Source: Bacteroidales bacterium
GTDB lineage: Bacteria > Bacteroidota > Bacteroidia > Bacteroidales > UBA932
NCBI GenBank assembly: GCA_017554135.1
Contig: JAFZIX010000151.1
Span: 1-5,898, forward strand
DNA: 5,898 nt
Direction of reading: 5' to 3'
Shown: positions 1-5,898 of the stretch, piece after piece
Position numbering within the stretch: position 1 is the first letter of the stretch
Layout of the letters: each line of letters starts with the position of its first letter
Position numbers and translations under genes: made by a program
Notes under the pieces: model-generated
Seen by the model: only the letters and a program-made list of their open reading frames with translations
What the model was told of the DNA's origin: nothing
Databases searched by the model: none

Positions 1-258
1 GAAGGCAAGTTTGCGGGAATCCGGGCTCCACCAGAAAGCACGATAACGCGAAGGACGTCCGAAAATCTCTTCATAGTACACCCACGACGCATAACCGTTA
101 AGGATAAGGTCCGACCCGTCATTCGTAAGTCTTAAGGTATCTGAGGAACCTTTGGCACATACATACAAGTCGTTATCCCTGGTAAATGCAAAACGCGAGG
201 AATCCGGCGCCCAGGTCAGATTCACTATCGAGGCAAGGATAATCAATAAAGTTTTCAT
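1..258 (-). CDS. Dipeptidyl-peptidase IV-like S9 family serine peptidase, 5' part only (runs off the window)
   Basis: The first 86 codons are visible; the rest lies beyond the left edge. The product matches the beta-propeller domain of DPP IV/prolyl tripeptidyl peptidase enzymes, which cleave dipeptides or tripeptides after proline in the periplasm or at the cell surface. Key signs are a propeller blade with WAPDSSRFAFTRDNDLYV (residues 16-33), the NGYASWVYYEEIFGR segment (54-68) carrying the double glutamate (E63-E64) that in DPP IV binds the substrate's free N-terminus, and a second WWSPDS blade motif (77-82). The catalytic alpha/beta-hydrolase domain is not in view. The start is well fixed: the ATG overlaps the helicase stop as ATGA, and an in-frame TGA lies at 273-271. 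That start leaves only about 12 hydrophobic residues (LLIILASIV) before the propeller, so about 100 N-terminal residues usual in DPP IV are missing. Last gene seen of the minus-strand operon. Family assignment is firm; exact specificity is not. Confidence 0.88.
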   Translation of the reverse strand, partial: MKTLLIILASIVNLTWAPDSSRFAFTRDNDLYVCAKGSSDTLRLTNDGSDLILNGYASWVYYEEIFGRPSRYRAFWWSPDSRKLAF

Positions 259-1688
259 ACAAAAAATCGGTCATTGAAGTTAACCAGATATACTTTTTTC
301 ACAGCACGAGTCAGAGCCGTATATAGCCATTTAAGGTCGTCCAGAGTCTGTTCTTCCTGCCAGAATGGGCAGTCTATGAACACACAGCCCCACTGGCCGC
401 CTTGCGATTTGTGACAGGTGATGGCATTGGCATATTTCAGTTGCAATGCATTAAAATAGGGATCCTCCCGGACCGCATCGTAACGGGCTTTCTTTGTCTT
501 GAGATGCGCATAATCCTCCGATACGCCCTGATATAACTGGTTCTGCTGCTCATAGGTAAGGGATGCCGACTCACTCTCGAGCGTATCCAGGCAGACCTTC
601 GCCTTTATCTCGACATCGTCATAATCCGGAAAAGACAGCACGGCATCGGCGAAATGCAATCCATAGCGTTCCTCGTGATTCCTGATCCGTATGAGGTTCG
701 CCATATCGCCGTTAGCAATATAATCCAGGCCCTGAATATCCTCCACAAACTGATAGCAGTTCTTGACTATCATCAGCCTGTCCCCCCGCACAAGCCTGTC
801 TTCCTTATACTGCACTTGCGCGCGTATACCGAGATTGTAGCGTATGGCACGTTTGTTTGAGCGGCAGAGTATTATGGTCTCGTCCTCTCCGTATTCATCA
901 TAGGCGGACGAGATTGTGTCAATCAGTTCTCCCCCGCTGATCCTTTGCACATCTTCGCAGTCATGCAGGTCCAGTTTCAGAGGGCTGGATGATTCCCCAT
1001 TCTCGGCCGAGCGGATAATCTCACGCAGGACGGTTGCATTACGGAGGATGCCGGATTCCTGAGCCTGCCGCACTACGGAAGTCAGTTCCGCATACTGAAC
1101 TCCACCGAATCCGTCCATATAGTCGGAATTAAGGGCGGGGCTGGCGTCAAGACCGACCGGCGGCAACTGTGCAGCATCTCCCACCAGTATCAGCCGGCAG
1201 TCCACTCCGCCACGCACGAAGGTTATCAGGTCTTCCAGCAGATTGCCGGTGCCGAACGCAGTGCTGGACTGGCGGGTGGCTTCCTCGATTCCGATCAGCG
1301 ACACCTCGTCCACGACAAACAAGGTATTCTTCGCCTTATTAGGAGCAAGGGAGAACTGCCCGAAGCCATCGGCGCCCACAGATTTCTGGCGGTAGATATG
1401 TTTGTGTATGGTGAATGCAGAGCGGTTCGCCATGCCGGACAGGACCTTTGCGGAGCGTCCTGTAGGCGCCATCAGCACGGTGTGAAGTTTCATCTCCTCC
1501 AGCGCATCAATCACCACCGAAACGGCAGTGGTCTTGCCCGTGCCGGCATAGCCGTTAACTACCAGGATATCAGCGTCATCTCCGGTCAGGAAGGATGCAA
1601 TCTTATGCATAAGTGCGTCCTGGCAGGATGTCAGGCCGTAGGAGAAGCGGGTGATGAATTCCTTGTAGAGAAAGTCGCTGCGGTCCAT
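255..1688 (-). CDS. RecD-like superfamily 1 ATP-dependent DNA helicase (short Bacteroidota type)
   Basis: A 477-residue cytoplasmic SF1 helicase of the RecD/Pif1-like (5'-3', SF1B) kind. Motifs in order: Walker A GYAGTGKTT (46-54), motif Ia APTGRSAK (74-81), Walker B VVDEVS (125-130), motif III LVGDAAQLPPVG (168-179), arginine-bearing LTSVVRQ (202-208), motif V ITCHKSQGGQW (423-433) and motif VI WLYTALTRA (454-462). It is much shorter than RecD of RecBCD and has no extra N-terminal domain; from memory, its length and the AFGTGNLLEDL insert (144-154) match a stand-alone helicase family common in Bacteroides and relatives. No RecB, RecC, AddA/B or nuclease gene is nearby, so calling it exonuclease V alpha subunit would be wrong. 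All helicase motifs look intact, so it should be an active ATPase. Its ATG directly follows the trkH stop (TAG then ATG, no gap), and its stop overlaps the peptidase start. The biological role of this family (replication or repair) is not shown by the sequence. Confidence 0.93.
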   Translation of the reverse strand: MDRSDFLYKEFITRFSYGLTSCQDALMHKIASFLTGDDADILVVNGYAGTGKTTAVSVVIDALEEMKLHTVLMAPTGRSAKVLSGMANRSAFTIHKHIYRQKSVGADGFGQFSLAPNKAKNTLFVVDEVSLIGIEEATRQSSTAFGTGNLLEDLITFVRGGVDCRLILVGDAAQLPPVGLDASPALNSDYMDGFGGVQYAELTSVVRQAQESGILRNATVLREIIRSAENGESSSPLKLDLHDCEDVQRISGGELIDTISSAYDEYGEDETIILCRSNKRAIRYNLGIRAQVQYKEDRLVRGDRLMIVKNCYQFVEDIQGLDYIANGDMANLIRIRNHEERYGLHFADAVLSFPDYDDVEIKAKVCLDTLESESASLTYEQQNQLYQGVSEDYAHLKTKKARYDAVREDPYFNALQLKYANAITCHKSQGGQWGCVFIDCPFWQEEQTLDDLKWLYTALTRAVKKVYLVNFNDRFFV

Positions 1689-3146
1689 CTATCGATTCCG
1701 GCGGGTGAAAAGGAAGGATGCAACTGCGAGTACGGGATAGAGTTCCACGCGCCCCATGAACATATCCACTGTATAGAAGAACTTGGCCATTGAAGGCTCC
1801 GCATTATAGTTGCCAAGGGAGCCTATCGTACTTCCGGCGGCGGGACCCACATTATCCAGACAGCAGAGCGTGCCCATGATAGCATTGGCATTGTCTGAAC
1901 CGGAGGCCAGGCAGAGCAAGGTTGATAGGGCGAAAACAATGAAGAAAATGGCAACGTAGAGCACGTGGGTGTCCACATCCTTGTCGCTGACCGGTTTGCC
2001 GTTCAGGCGCACTTCGTTAACCGTTGAAGGATTAATGGAACGCCTGAGATGCACGGCCAGACTCTTGAATGTCAAAAGGATACGGTCCGACTTGACTCCT
2101 CCTGTGGTGGACCCGGCCATGCCGCACTGGATGCCAAAGACCATTATCATCAGCGCCGGGAAGAGTGGCCAGTTGCTATTGTCACATATGGCGAACCCGG
2201 TGGTTGATGTGTAACTGAGAAGTTGGAAACTGCCATCCAGGAATGCCTTTGGCCATGTTTCCACAACGCCATCTGCCTTGAGTACCGTTGCCACTATTAT
2301 GGATCCCGCCACCAAAATCCCGGTGAAGAACTTAAACACATCATTGTTCAGCGGCTTCAGGGAGCGGGTGACAATGGTGATGTAAAGCATCCCGAAGTGA
2401 AGCGAGGATACGTACATGAAAAACATTGTCACCAAGGTAATAGGCAGCGAATTGAACGAGGCGATAGAAAGATTACGGCTGCTGAATCCACCGGTCGCAC
2501 ATACACTGAAAGAGTGACAGATGGAATCAAAAGGAGTCATTCCGGCAATCATGTAGGCCACAAAAGCGGCTATATTCAGACCGAGATAGACGGAAGTGAA
2601 AATATAGACAGTCTGGTTTGCTCTCACATTATAGGAATCCTTGGAAAGCGATGAGAGTTCCATATTCGTAAGCCTCAGCCTCATCGGGCTGGATGAGGGG
2701 ATGATCAGCAGAAGGAAAACCACTACTCCCAAACCACCTATAAAGTGGGTGGAGGCCCTCCAGAACAACAAGGCCTTGGGCAAGGATTCAACTTCTTCCA
2801 AGATGCTCGCACCGGTAGTAGTGAAGCCGGAAACACTTTCAAACCAGGCATTTATAACAGAGAACGGCCCGCCCCAGAGCACATAGGGCAGCATCCCGAA
2901 GATGAAGGAAAGCAGCCAGGAAAGGACTATGATCACATATCCCTCCCGCATGGTGATTGCAGCCGTCTTGCGGACGAAAATGAAGGGAAAAACTCCGAAG
3001 ATGAAAGTTAGCAGGAAACTGATTGAGAGAGGAGAAATAACCGTATCCTCCCGCCCGACTATTGCAATCACCAAGGATATCAACATGAAGAGCGCGCTGA
3101 CGAGCAGCGCGTAGCCAACATTCCTGCTGATAGTTTTCCAGTTCAT
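1689..3146 (-). CDS. trkH: TrkH family potassium uptake (translocation) subunit
   Basis: A 485-residue inner-membrane protein of the TrkH/KtrB/HKT superfamily, which passes K+ through a pore built from four repeated M1-P-M2 units. All four selectivity-filter loops are visible: SGFTTTGAS (106-114), CATGGFSS (216-223), TSTTGFA (313-319) and DNVGPAAGS (431-439), each with the glycine expected for K+ selectivity. The conserved GSTTGGVKSDR stretch (345-355) belongs to the intramembrane gating loop after the third filter, and GRVELYP (465-471) holds the conserved arginine of the last membrane helix. Length is normal for TrkH. The N-terminal MNWKTISRNVGYAL fits the family start, and this ATG overlaps the preceding stop by one base (TGATG). 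TrkH normally works with a cytoplasmic NAD/ATP-binding ring protein (TrkA); no such gene lies in this window, so it must be elsewhere if present. The upstream partner is instead a HAMP-like membrane protein. Confidence 0.96.
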   Translation of the reverse strand: MNWKTISRNVGYALLVSALFMLISLVIAIVGREDTVISPLSISFLLTFIFGVFPFIFVRKTAAITMREGYVIIVLSWLLSFIFGMLPYVLWGGPFSVINAWFESVSGFTTTGASILEEVESLPKALLFWRASTHFIGGLGVVVFLLLIIPSSSPMRLRLTNMELSSLSKDSYNVRANQTVYIFTSVYLGLNIAAFVAYMIAGMTPFDSICHSFSVCATGGFSSRNLSIASFNSLPITLVTMFFMYVSSLHFGMLYITIVTRSLKPLNNDVFKFFTGILVAGSIIVATVLKADGVVETWPKAFLDGSFQLLSYTSTTGFAICDNSNWPLFPALMIMVFGIQCGMAGSTTGGVKSDRILLTFKSLAVHLRRSINPSTVNEVRLNGKPVSDKDVDTHVLYVAIFFIVFALSTLLCLASGSDNANAIMGTLCCLDNVGPAAGSTIGSLGNYNAEPSMAKFFYTVDMFMGRVELYPVLAVASFLFTRRNR

Positions 3147-3958
3147 CAGTTCTCCTTGTTCAAACCCTTCTTCATGGCGGAGATGCGCTTTCGGAGTATA
3201 CTATTCTCCTCAGTAAGTTCACGAACCTCGGTATTGAGTTCGTTCAACTGGTCGTCTCCATCGAAACTGTAGGTATAGTTCCTGCCATATATCCGATAGT
3301 TCTTGAGAGCACCCAGCATCCTGTAGACAGGTTTGGTATAATTGGATTCGAGGAAGAATAACAACATCAGCACCAGCAGCAGGCCGACGGCAACCGCAAC
3401 CATTCCGGGAATAATGCTTCGGTAGAAGGCGCCCTGGAAGGTTTCGGAGTTATCTGCCAGTTCGTCGTATATGGCATTCGAGAGAGCGTCGATATCATTA
3501 CGCAGGCGATTGTACCTTGGCTGCAGGCGTTCAAAATACCAGGACCTGGTATCAATGAAATCCGACTGGAGCACATCCTCCAGTTCCAGGGACGTCAGCA
3601 TATACGCGGCATAGGAATACTGCACCGAATCAGCCTGATGCGCCACAACCGTGTTTGGAGCCGAAGAGCGCAGACTGTCGAGACGCATCGAGAATGCGGT
3701 TTCATCGAATTCCGGACGGATGTTGGATGATTCGTCCCCTATCACAGAAAGGATATTGAGGTTATATTCGTTCGCATCGTCATACAACTTCTGGGCGGCA
3801 TTGATGCTCTCGATGTTGTCTGCAACCATGTCAGAGATATAGGAACTCATCCGTCTGTATTCCAAAACAGAGATGATGCTGGATATCAGCAGCACCAGTG
3901 CTATGGAACAGAGGCTCAAGTATAACTTGGCCCTAAGGGGCAGTCTCTTTTCTCTCAT
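3146..3958 (-). CDS. Two-TM membrane protein with periplasmic helical domain and HAMP-like linker, no output domain
   Basis: A 270-residue protein of no firmly recognised family, built like the sensory half of a chemoreceptor or histidine kinase. After a basic N-terminus (MREKRLPLRAK) comes TM1 (about 13-32), a mostly helical extracytoplasmic region of about 150 residues (33-182; resembles a four-helix-bundle sensor), and TM2 (about 183-203). The cytoplasmic part starts like a HAMP domain: a proline after the membrane (P210), a first amphipathic helix (about 211-220), a connector (YGRNYTYSFDG, 224-234) and a second helix (DQLNELNTEVRELTEENSIL, 236-255) that continues as a coiled coil to about 263. 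The protein then ends; no kinase, methyl-accepting, GGDEF or phosphatase domain follows. First gene of the minus-strand operon, preceded by a predicted promoter, and overlapping trkH by one base. A role as accessory or regulatory subunit of the K+ transporter is an inference from position only. The ATG at 3958 is the natural start: it gives a typical positively charged end before TM1. Confidence 0.82.
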   Translation of the reverse strand: MREKRLPLRAKLYLSLCSIALVLLISSIISVLEYRRMSSYISDMVADNIESINAAQKLYDDANEYNLNILSVIGDESSNIRPEFDETAFSMRLDSLRSSAPNTVVAHQADSVQYSYAAYMLTSLELEDVLQSDFIDTRSWYFERLQPRYNRLRNDIDALSNAIYDELADNSETFQGAFYRSIIPGMVAVAVGLLLVLMLLFFLESNYTKPVYRMLGALKNYRIYGRNYTYSFDGDDQLNELNTEVRELTEENSILRKRISAMKKGLNKEN

Positions 3959-3967
3959 TTTTTAAAA

Positions 3968-3979
3968 TTTTTTAAAAAA
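3968..3979. repeat. Perfect 12-bp A/T palindrome in the leader of the minus-strand operon
   Basis: Six T followed by six A (TTTTTTAAAAAA), with another TTTAAAA just beside it at 3961-3967. It lies between the predicted minus-strand start of transcription and the ATG at 3958. Such tracts bend DNA and leave the mRNA start region unstructured, which favours translation in Bacteroidota. It has no GC stem, so it is not a terminator. A protein-binding role is possible but not shown. Confidence 0.5.
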
Positions 3980-3980
3980 C

Positions 3981-4008
3981 TTTACAAAAGTACTAAATAT
4001 TTGTTAAA
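3981..4008. promoter_or_regulatory. Candidate operator: imperfect inverted repeat in the divergent promoter region
   Basis: The left half TTTACAAA (3981-3988) and right half TTTGTTAAA (4000-4008) are inverted copies apart from one extra base, separated by 11 bases. A palindromic AAATATTT (3995-4002) sits between and into them, and a TAAA..TTTGT unit occurs twice in tandem (3994-4004 and 4005-4013). The repeat overlaps both predicted promoters, which is where an autoregulating ROK repressor would bind. In such AT-rich DNA short repeats arise easily, so this is a candidate only. Confidence 0.3.
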
Positions 4009-4012
4009 TTTG
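3981..4012 (+). promoter_or_regulatory. Predicted Bacteroidota-type promoter for the ROK regulator-GH3 unit
   Basis: TAAATTTG (4005-4012) fits the -7 consensus TAnnTTTG exactly, and TTTA (3981-3984) is a three-of-four match to the -33 TTTG with a 20-base spacer. Transcription would begin at roughly 4018, about 15 bases before the ATG at 4034, which also argues against the upstream TTG codon at 4001 as a start. The element covers nearly the same bases as the opposing promoter. Confidence 0.5.
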
Positions 4013-4017
4013 TCATA
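3985..4017 (-). promoter_or_regulatory. Predicted Bacteroidota-type promoter for the HAMP protein-trkH-helicase-peptidase operon
   Basis: Read on the minus strand, TACTTTTG (3992-3985) fits the Bacteroidota -7 consensus TAnnTTTG exactly. A weak -33 match, TATG (4017-4014, consensus TTTG), lies 21 bases upstream, within the usual spacing. Transcription would start near 3979, leaving a leader of about 20 very AT-rich bases before the ATG at 3958. There is no Shine-Dalgarno sequence, as is usual in this phylum. The short motif can arise by chance in AT-rich DNA, but it lies where a promoter is required. Confidence 0.5.
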
Positions 4018-4033
4018 CCCAACACTAAGACTT

Positions 4034-5200
4034 ATGACATCAGCCCAAAAAGGTATTATTGATCTTTGCATAAGAAAAGGAGATAGCAGCATAGCCGATT
4101 TCAGCCGTGAACTGGCCATCAGCGTACCCACCGCCACAAAGCTGGTCACAGAACTGATTGCAGACGGTTTCCTTACCGAAAAAGGAAAGGTAGGCACCAG
4201 CGGTGGCAGAAGGCCGAACACATACGGCCTGAATCCGGACGCCGGCTACTTTGTAGGCGTAGACGTTGCCCGCCAGCACATACACATTGCCATAGCGGAT
4301 TTCACCGGCAACCTGAAATTCTTCATTCAGGACATTTCCTTCGTGCTAGAGGCGAACGCAGACTCTTTCCGAACCATCTGCAAGAAAATCAGGGAGGAAG
4401 TGACCGGTTCCGGCATAGCCTGGAACAAGGTCCTGGGTGTAGGAATCAGCCTTTCCGGCAGAGTAAACCCCGAAAAAGGCTTCAGTCTTTCTTATTTCGT
4501 AAGCGATGACATTCCCCTCAAGGACATATTCCAGCGTGAACTGGGAACTCCCGTGAATATCGAAAACGATTCGCGCGCCATGACCTACGGCGAGTACATG
4601 GTCCTGGGCAACCAGGCGGATCCGGATATGCTCTTTATCAACCTCAGCTGGGGCCTTGGCATGGGTATGATCCTGGACGGCAAACTCTACTATGGCAAAT
4701 CCGGCTTCTCCGGCGAATTCGGCCACGTGCCGCTGCTGGAAAACGATATCATCTGTCGTTGTGGCAAGGTCGGATGCCTGGAGACTGGTGCGTCCGGTTC
4801 CGCCCTTACCCGCTGGATAGTCGGCAAACTCAAGGAAGGACGCCGTTCTTCACTTTATAACATCTACAAGGAAAATGGGGAAATCACCCTCCAGAACGTA
4901 CTTGATGCGGTGGAGGATGAAGACGTGCTCGCCATCGAAGGCATCGGCGCCATCGGCGAGACTCTCGGCAGAGGCATAGCGGGTCTCATCAATATATTCA
5001 ACCCCGGCTTGGTTGTCATTGGCGGCCGCTTGATTGTTGGAAAAGACTACCTGATGCTACCCATCCGCACCGCAGTCAACAAATTCTCCCTGAGCAAGGT
5101 CAGTGCCGACACAAAGATCCGCTTTTCCAAACTGGGGCGCAGCGCCGGTGCAATCGGAGACTGCCTCCTTTCAAGAAGTAAATATCTGAACCAAATATGA
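4034..5200 (+). CDS. ROK family transcriptional regulator (winged-helix plus sugar-kinase-like domain)
   Basis: A 388-residue cytoplasmic regulator. Residues 1-65 form a winged helix-turn-helix DNA-binding domain (recognition region SIADFSRELAISVPTATKLV, 19-38; wing around GTSGGRRP, 54-61). The rest is the ROK fold: GVDVAR (75-80), SGRVNP (141-146), ENDSRAMTYGE (177-187), SGEFGHV (226-232) and the zinc-binding CRCGKVGCLE (241-250), where H231, C241, C243 and C248 are the expected ligands. The sugar-contacting E228 and H231 (ExGH) are kept, so it probably binds a sugar or sugar phosphate. The phosphate-binding DxGxT of ROK kinases is replaced by DVARQ, so it is a regulator and unlikely to be a kinase. 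The ATG at 4034 is preferred over an in-frame TTG at 4001, which lies upstream of the predicted transcription start. Its stop overlaps the GH3 start (ATGA), pointing to control of that gene and probably of itself. The inducer cannot be named. Confidence 0.93.
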   Translation: MTSAQKGIIDLCIRKGDSSIADFSRELAISVPTATKLVTELIADGFLTEKGKVGTSGGRRPNTYGLNPDAGYFVGVDVARQHIHIAIADFTGNLKFFIQDISFVLEANADSFRTICKKIREEVTGSGIAWNKVLGVGISLSGRVNPEKGFSLSYFVSDDIPLKDIFQRELGTPVNIENDSRAMTYGEYMVLGNQADPDMLFINLSWGLGMGMILDGKLYYGKSGFSGEFGHVPLLENDIICRCGKVGCLETGASGSALTRWIVGKLKEGRRSSLYNIYKENGEITLQNVLDAVEDEDVLAIEGIGAIGETLGRGIAGLINIFNPGLVVIGGRLIVGKDYLMLPIRTAVNKFSLSKVSADTKIRFSKLGRSAGAIGDCLLSRSKYLNQI

Positions 5201-5898
5201 TAAGAAAGATTCTGTTTTCCATCTGCTGCCTGACAATTGCCGGTGCGGCTGTTTCAGCACAACCGAAACTCACCAAAGACAACATCCCCCAGATAGTCAA
5301 GGCGATGACCACCGAAGAAAAGGCGGCGTTCGTAGTAGGCGTGCGAGACCGGAGCGTTTCCCCTTATAAGGAAGTTTTCCTTCCCGGCACGGCAGGGGTA
5401 ACATACGCAATCCCCCGCCTCGGGATACCTCCCATCGTTATGATGGACGGTCCCGTCGGCATCCGGCTGGACAAGAATCCTACCACCAGCCTTCCCGGAG
5501 GCTTGCTCACAGCAGCATCCTGGGACAGGGCTGTCGCCTACAGCATCGGAGAAGTCATTGCCGACGAGTCGCTTGCGATGGGCAACGACATCATCCTCGG
5601 CCCGGGCATGAATCTCCTGCGTAACCCCCTGAACGGCAGGAACTTCGAGTACTTCTCGGAGGATCCGGTTCTCACCGGCCTTATCGCAGCCGCCTACGTT
5701 AAAGGAGTGCAGGATAAGGGCGTCGGCACATCCGCCAAGCACTTCGCCGCCAACAACCAGGAGACGAACCGTCTGGACGGGGATTCCCGCATGGATACCA
5801 GGACCTTGAGGGAACTCTATGTAAAGGCATTCGAACTCTGCGTGCGGGACGCGCAGCCCTGGACCATAATGTCTTCCTATAACTACCTGAACGGAGAA
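5197..5898 (+). CDS. Exported glycoside hydrolase family 3 enzyme (beta-glucosidase type), 5' part only
   Basis: The first 234 codons are visible and the gene runs off the right edge. The N-terminus is a Sec signal peptide: K4 and R3, a hydrophobic core (ILFSICCLTIAGAA) and a likely cut after AVSA (18-21), so it is periplasmic or further exported; C10 and C11 do not form a lipobox. The (beta/alpha)8 domain of GH3 follows: MMDGPVGIR (82-90), LGPGMNLLRNPLNGRNFEYF (134-153), SEDP (154-157), KHFAANNQETNR (181-192) and MSSYNYLNG (225-233). These hold the substrate-binding Asp84, Arg148, Lys181 and His182 of the family. The nucleophile aspartate, the second domain and any fibronectin-like C-terminal domain lie beyond the window. 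GH3 enzymes release terminal sugars from beta-glucosides, xylosides and related glycans; the exact substrate cannot be told. Its ATG overlaps the ROK stop (ATGA), so it is co-transcribed with, and probably regulated by, that protein. Confidence 0.94.
   Translation, partial: MIRKILFSICCLTIAGAAVSAQPKLTKDNIPQIVKAMTTEEKAAFVVGVRDRSVSPYKEVFLPGTAGVTYAIPRLGIPPIVMMDGPVGIRLDKNPTTSLPGGLLTAASWDRAVAYSIGEVIADESLAMGNDIILGPGMNLLRNPLNGRNFEYFSEDPVLTGLIAAAYVKGVQDKGVGTSAKHFAANNQETNRLDGDSRMDTRTLRELYVKAFELCVRDAQPWTIMSSYNYLNGE

Noticed and set aside
255..1688. Helicase as part of RecBCD or of a phage-defence system
   Set aside because: No nuclease, RecB/RecC or defence partner is adjacent, and the length and motifs fit the stand-alone Bacteroidota helicase family.
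1398..1793. 131-codon open frame on the plus strand
   Set aside because: It spans the helicase-trkH junction antisense to both, with no domain or promoter signal.
2223..2654. 143-codon open frame on the plus strand
   Set aside because: It is antisense to the membrane core of TrkH; the highly charged, low-hydrophobic translation is the expected mirror of membrane-segment codons.
3961..3979. Intrinsic terminator in the A/T palindrome
   Set aside because: There is no GC-containing stem, and it lies between divergent starts where no transcript ends.
4001..4033. Upstream in-frame TTG start for the ROK gene, adding 11 residues
   Set aside because: The TTG overlaps the predicted promoter and would precede the transcription start; the ATG at 4034 gives a normal winged-helix N-terminus.
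4346..4726. 126-codon open frame on the minus strand
   Set aside because: It lies opposite the conserved ROK domain, and its sequence looks like a shadow of that gene's codon pattern.
5254..5742. 162-codon open frame on the minus strand
   Set aside because: It is antisense to the clearly recognised GH3 gene, and its translation has no recognisable domain.

Overview
The window reads as a chromosomal segment of a Bacteroidota (Bacteroidales-like) bacterium. The evidence is the protein repertoire (a short RecD-like SF1 helicase of the Bacteroides type, a DPP IV-type S9 peptidase, a ROK regulator of Bacteroides type, an exported GH3 glycosidase), promoter-like elements that fit the Bacteroidota -33/-7 pattern (TAnnTTTG), and the lack of Shine-Dalgarno sequences before the starts. 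Base composition looks roughly balanced, so a mid-GC gut or rumen Bacteroidales lineage is plausible; genus and species cannot be told from the sequence alone.

Layout: two divergent transcription units share one short AT-rich control region (3959-4033). Leftwards (minus strand) run four tightly packed genes: a two-TM, HAMP-like sensor protein with no output domain (3958-3146), a TrkH-type potassium translocation subunit (3146-1689), a RecD-like DNA helicase (1688-255) and the 5' end of a dipeptidyl-peptidase IV-like S9 peptidase (258 to the window edge). The junctions are TGATG (1-nt overlap), TAG directly followed by ATG (0 nt) and ATGA (4-nt overlap), so the four are almost certainly co-transcribed and probably translationally coupled. 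Rightwards run a ROK-family winged-helix regulator (4034-5200) and, with another ATGA overlap, the 5' part of a secreted glycoside hydrolase family 3 enzyme (5197 to the window edge).

How the genes may work together: the ROK-GH3 pair looks like a small carbohydrate-use unit in which the regulator senses a sugar and controls its own downstream glycosidase. The minus-strand unit pairs a membrane sensor-like protein with a K+ transporter; the helicase and peptidase behind them have no obvious functional link. The two promoters predicted in the intergenic region overlap almost completely, so the two units may compete for RNA polymerase, and an operator there could affect both.

Apart from the intergenic region there is no non-coding stretch longer than 100 bases. 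I see no RNA genes, mobile elements, CRISPR arrays or clear terminators. I found no convincing new multi-gene system; the points most worth a second look are the output-less HAMP protein next to TrkH, the overlapping divergent promoters, and the shortened N-terminus of the peptidase.
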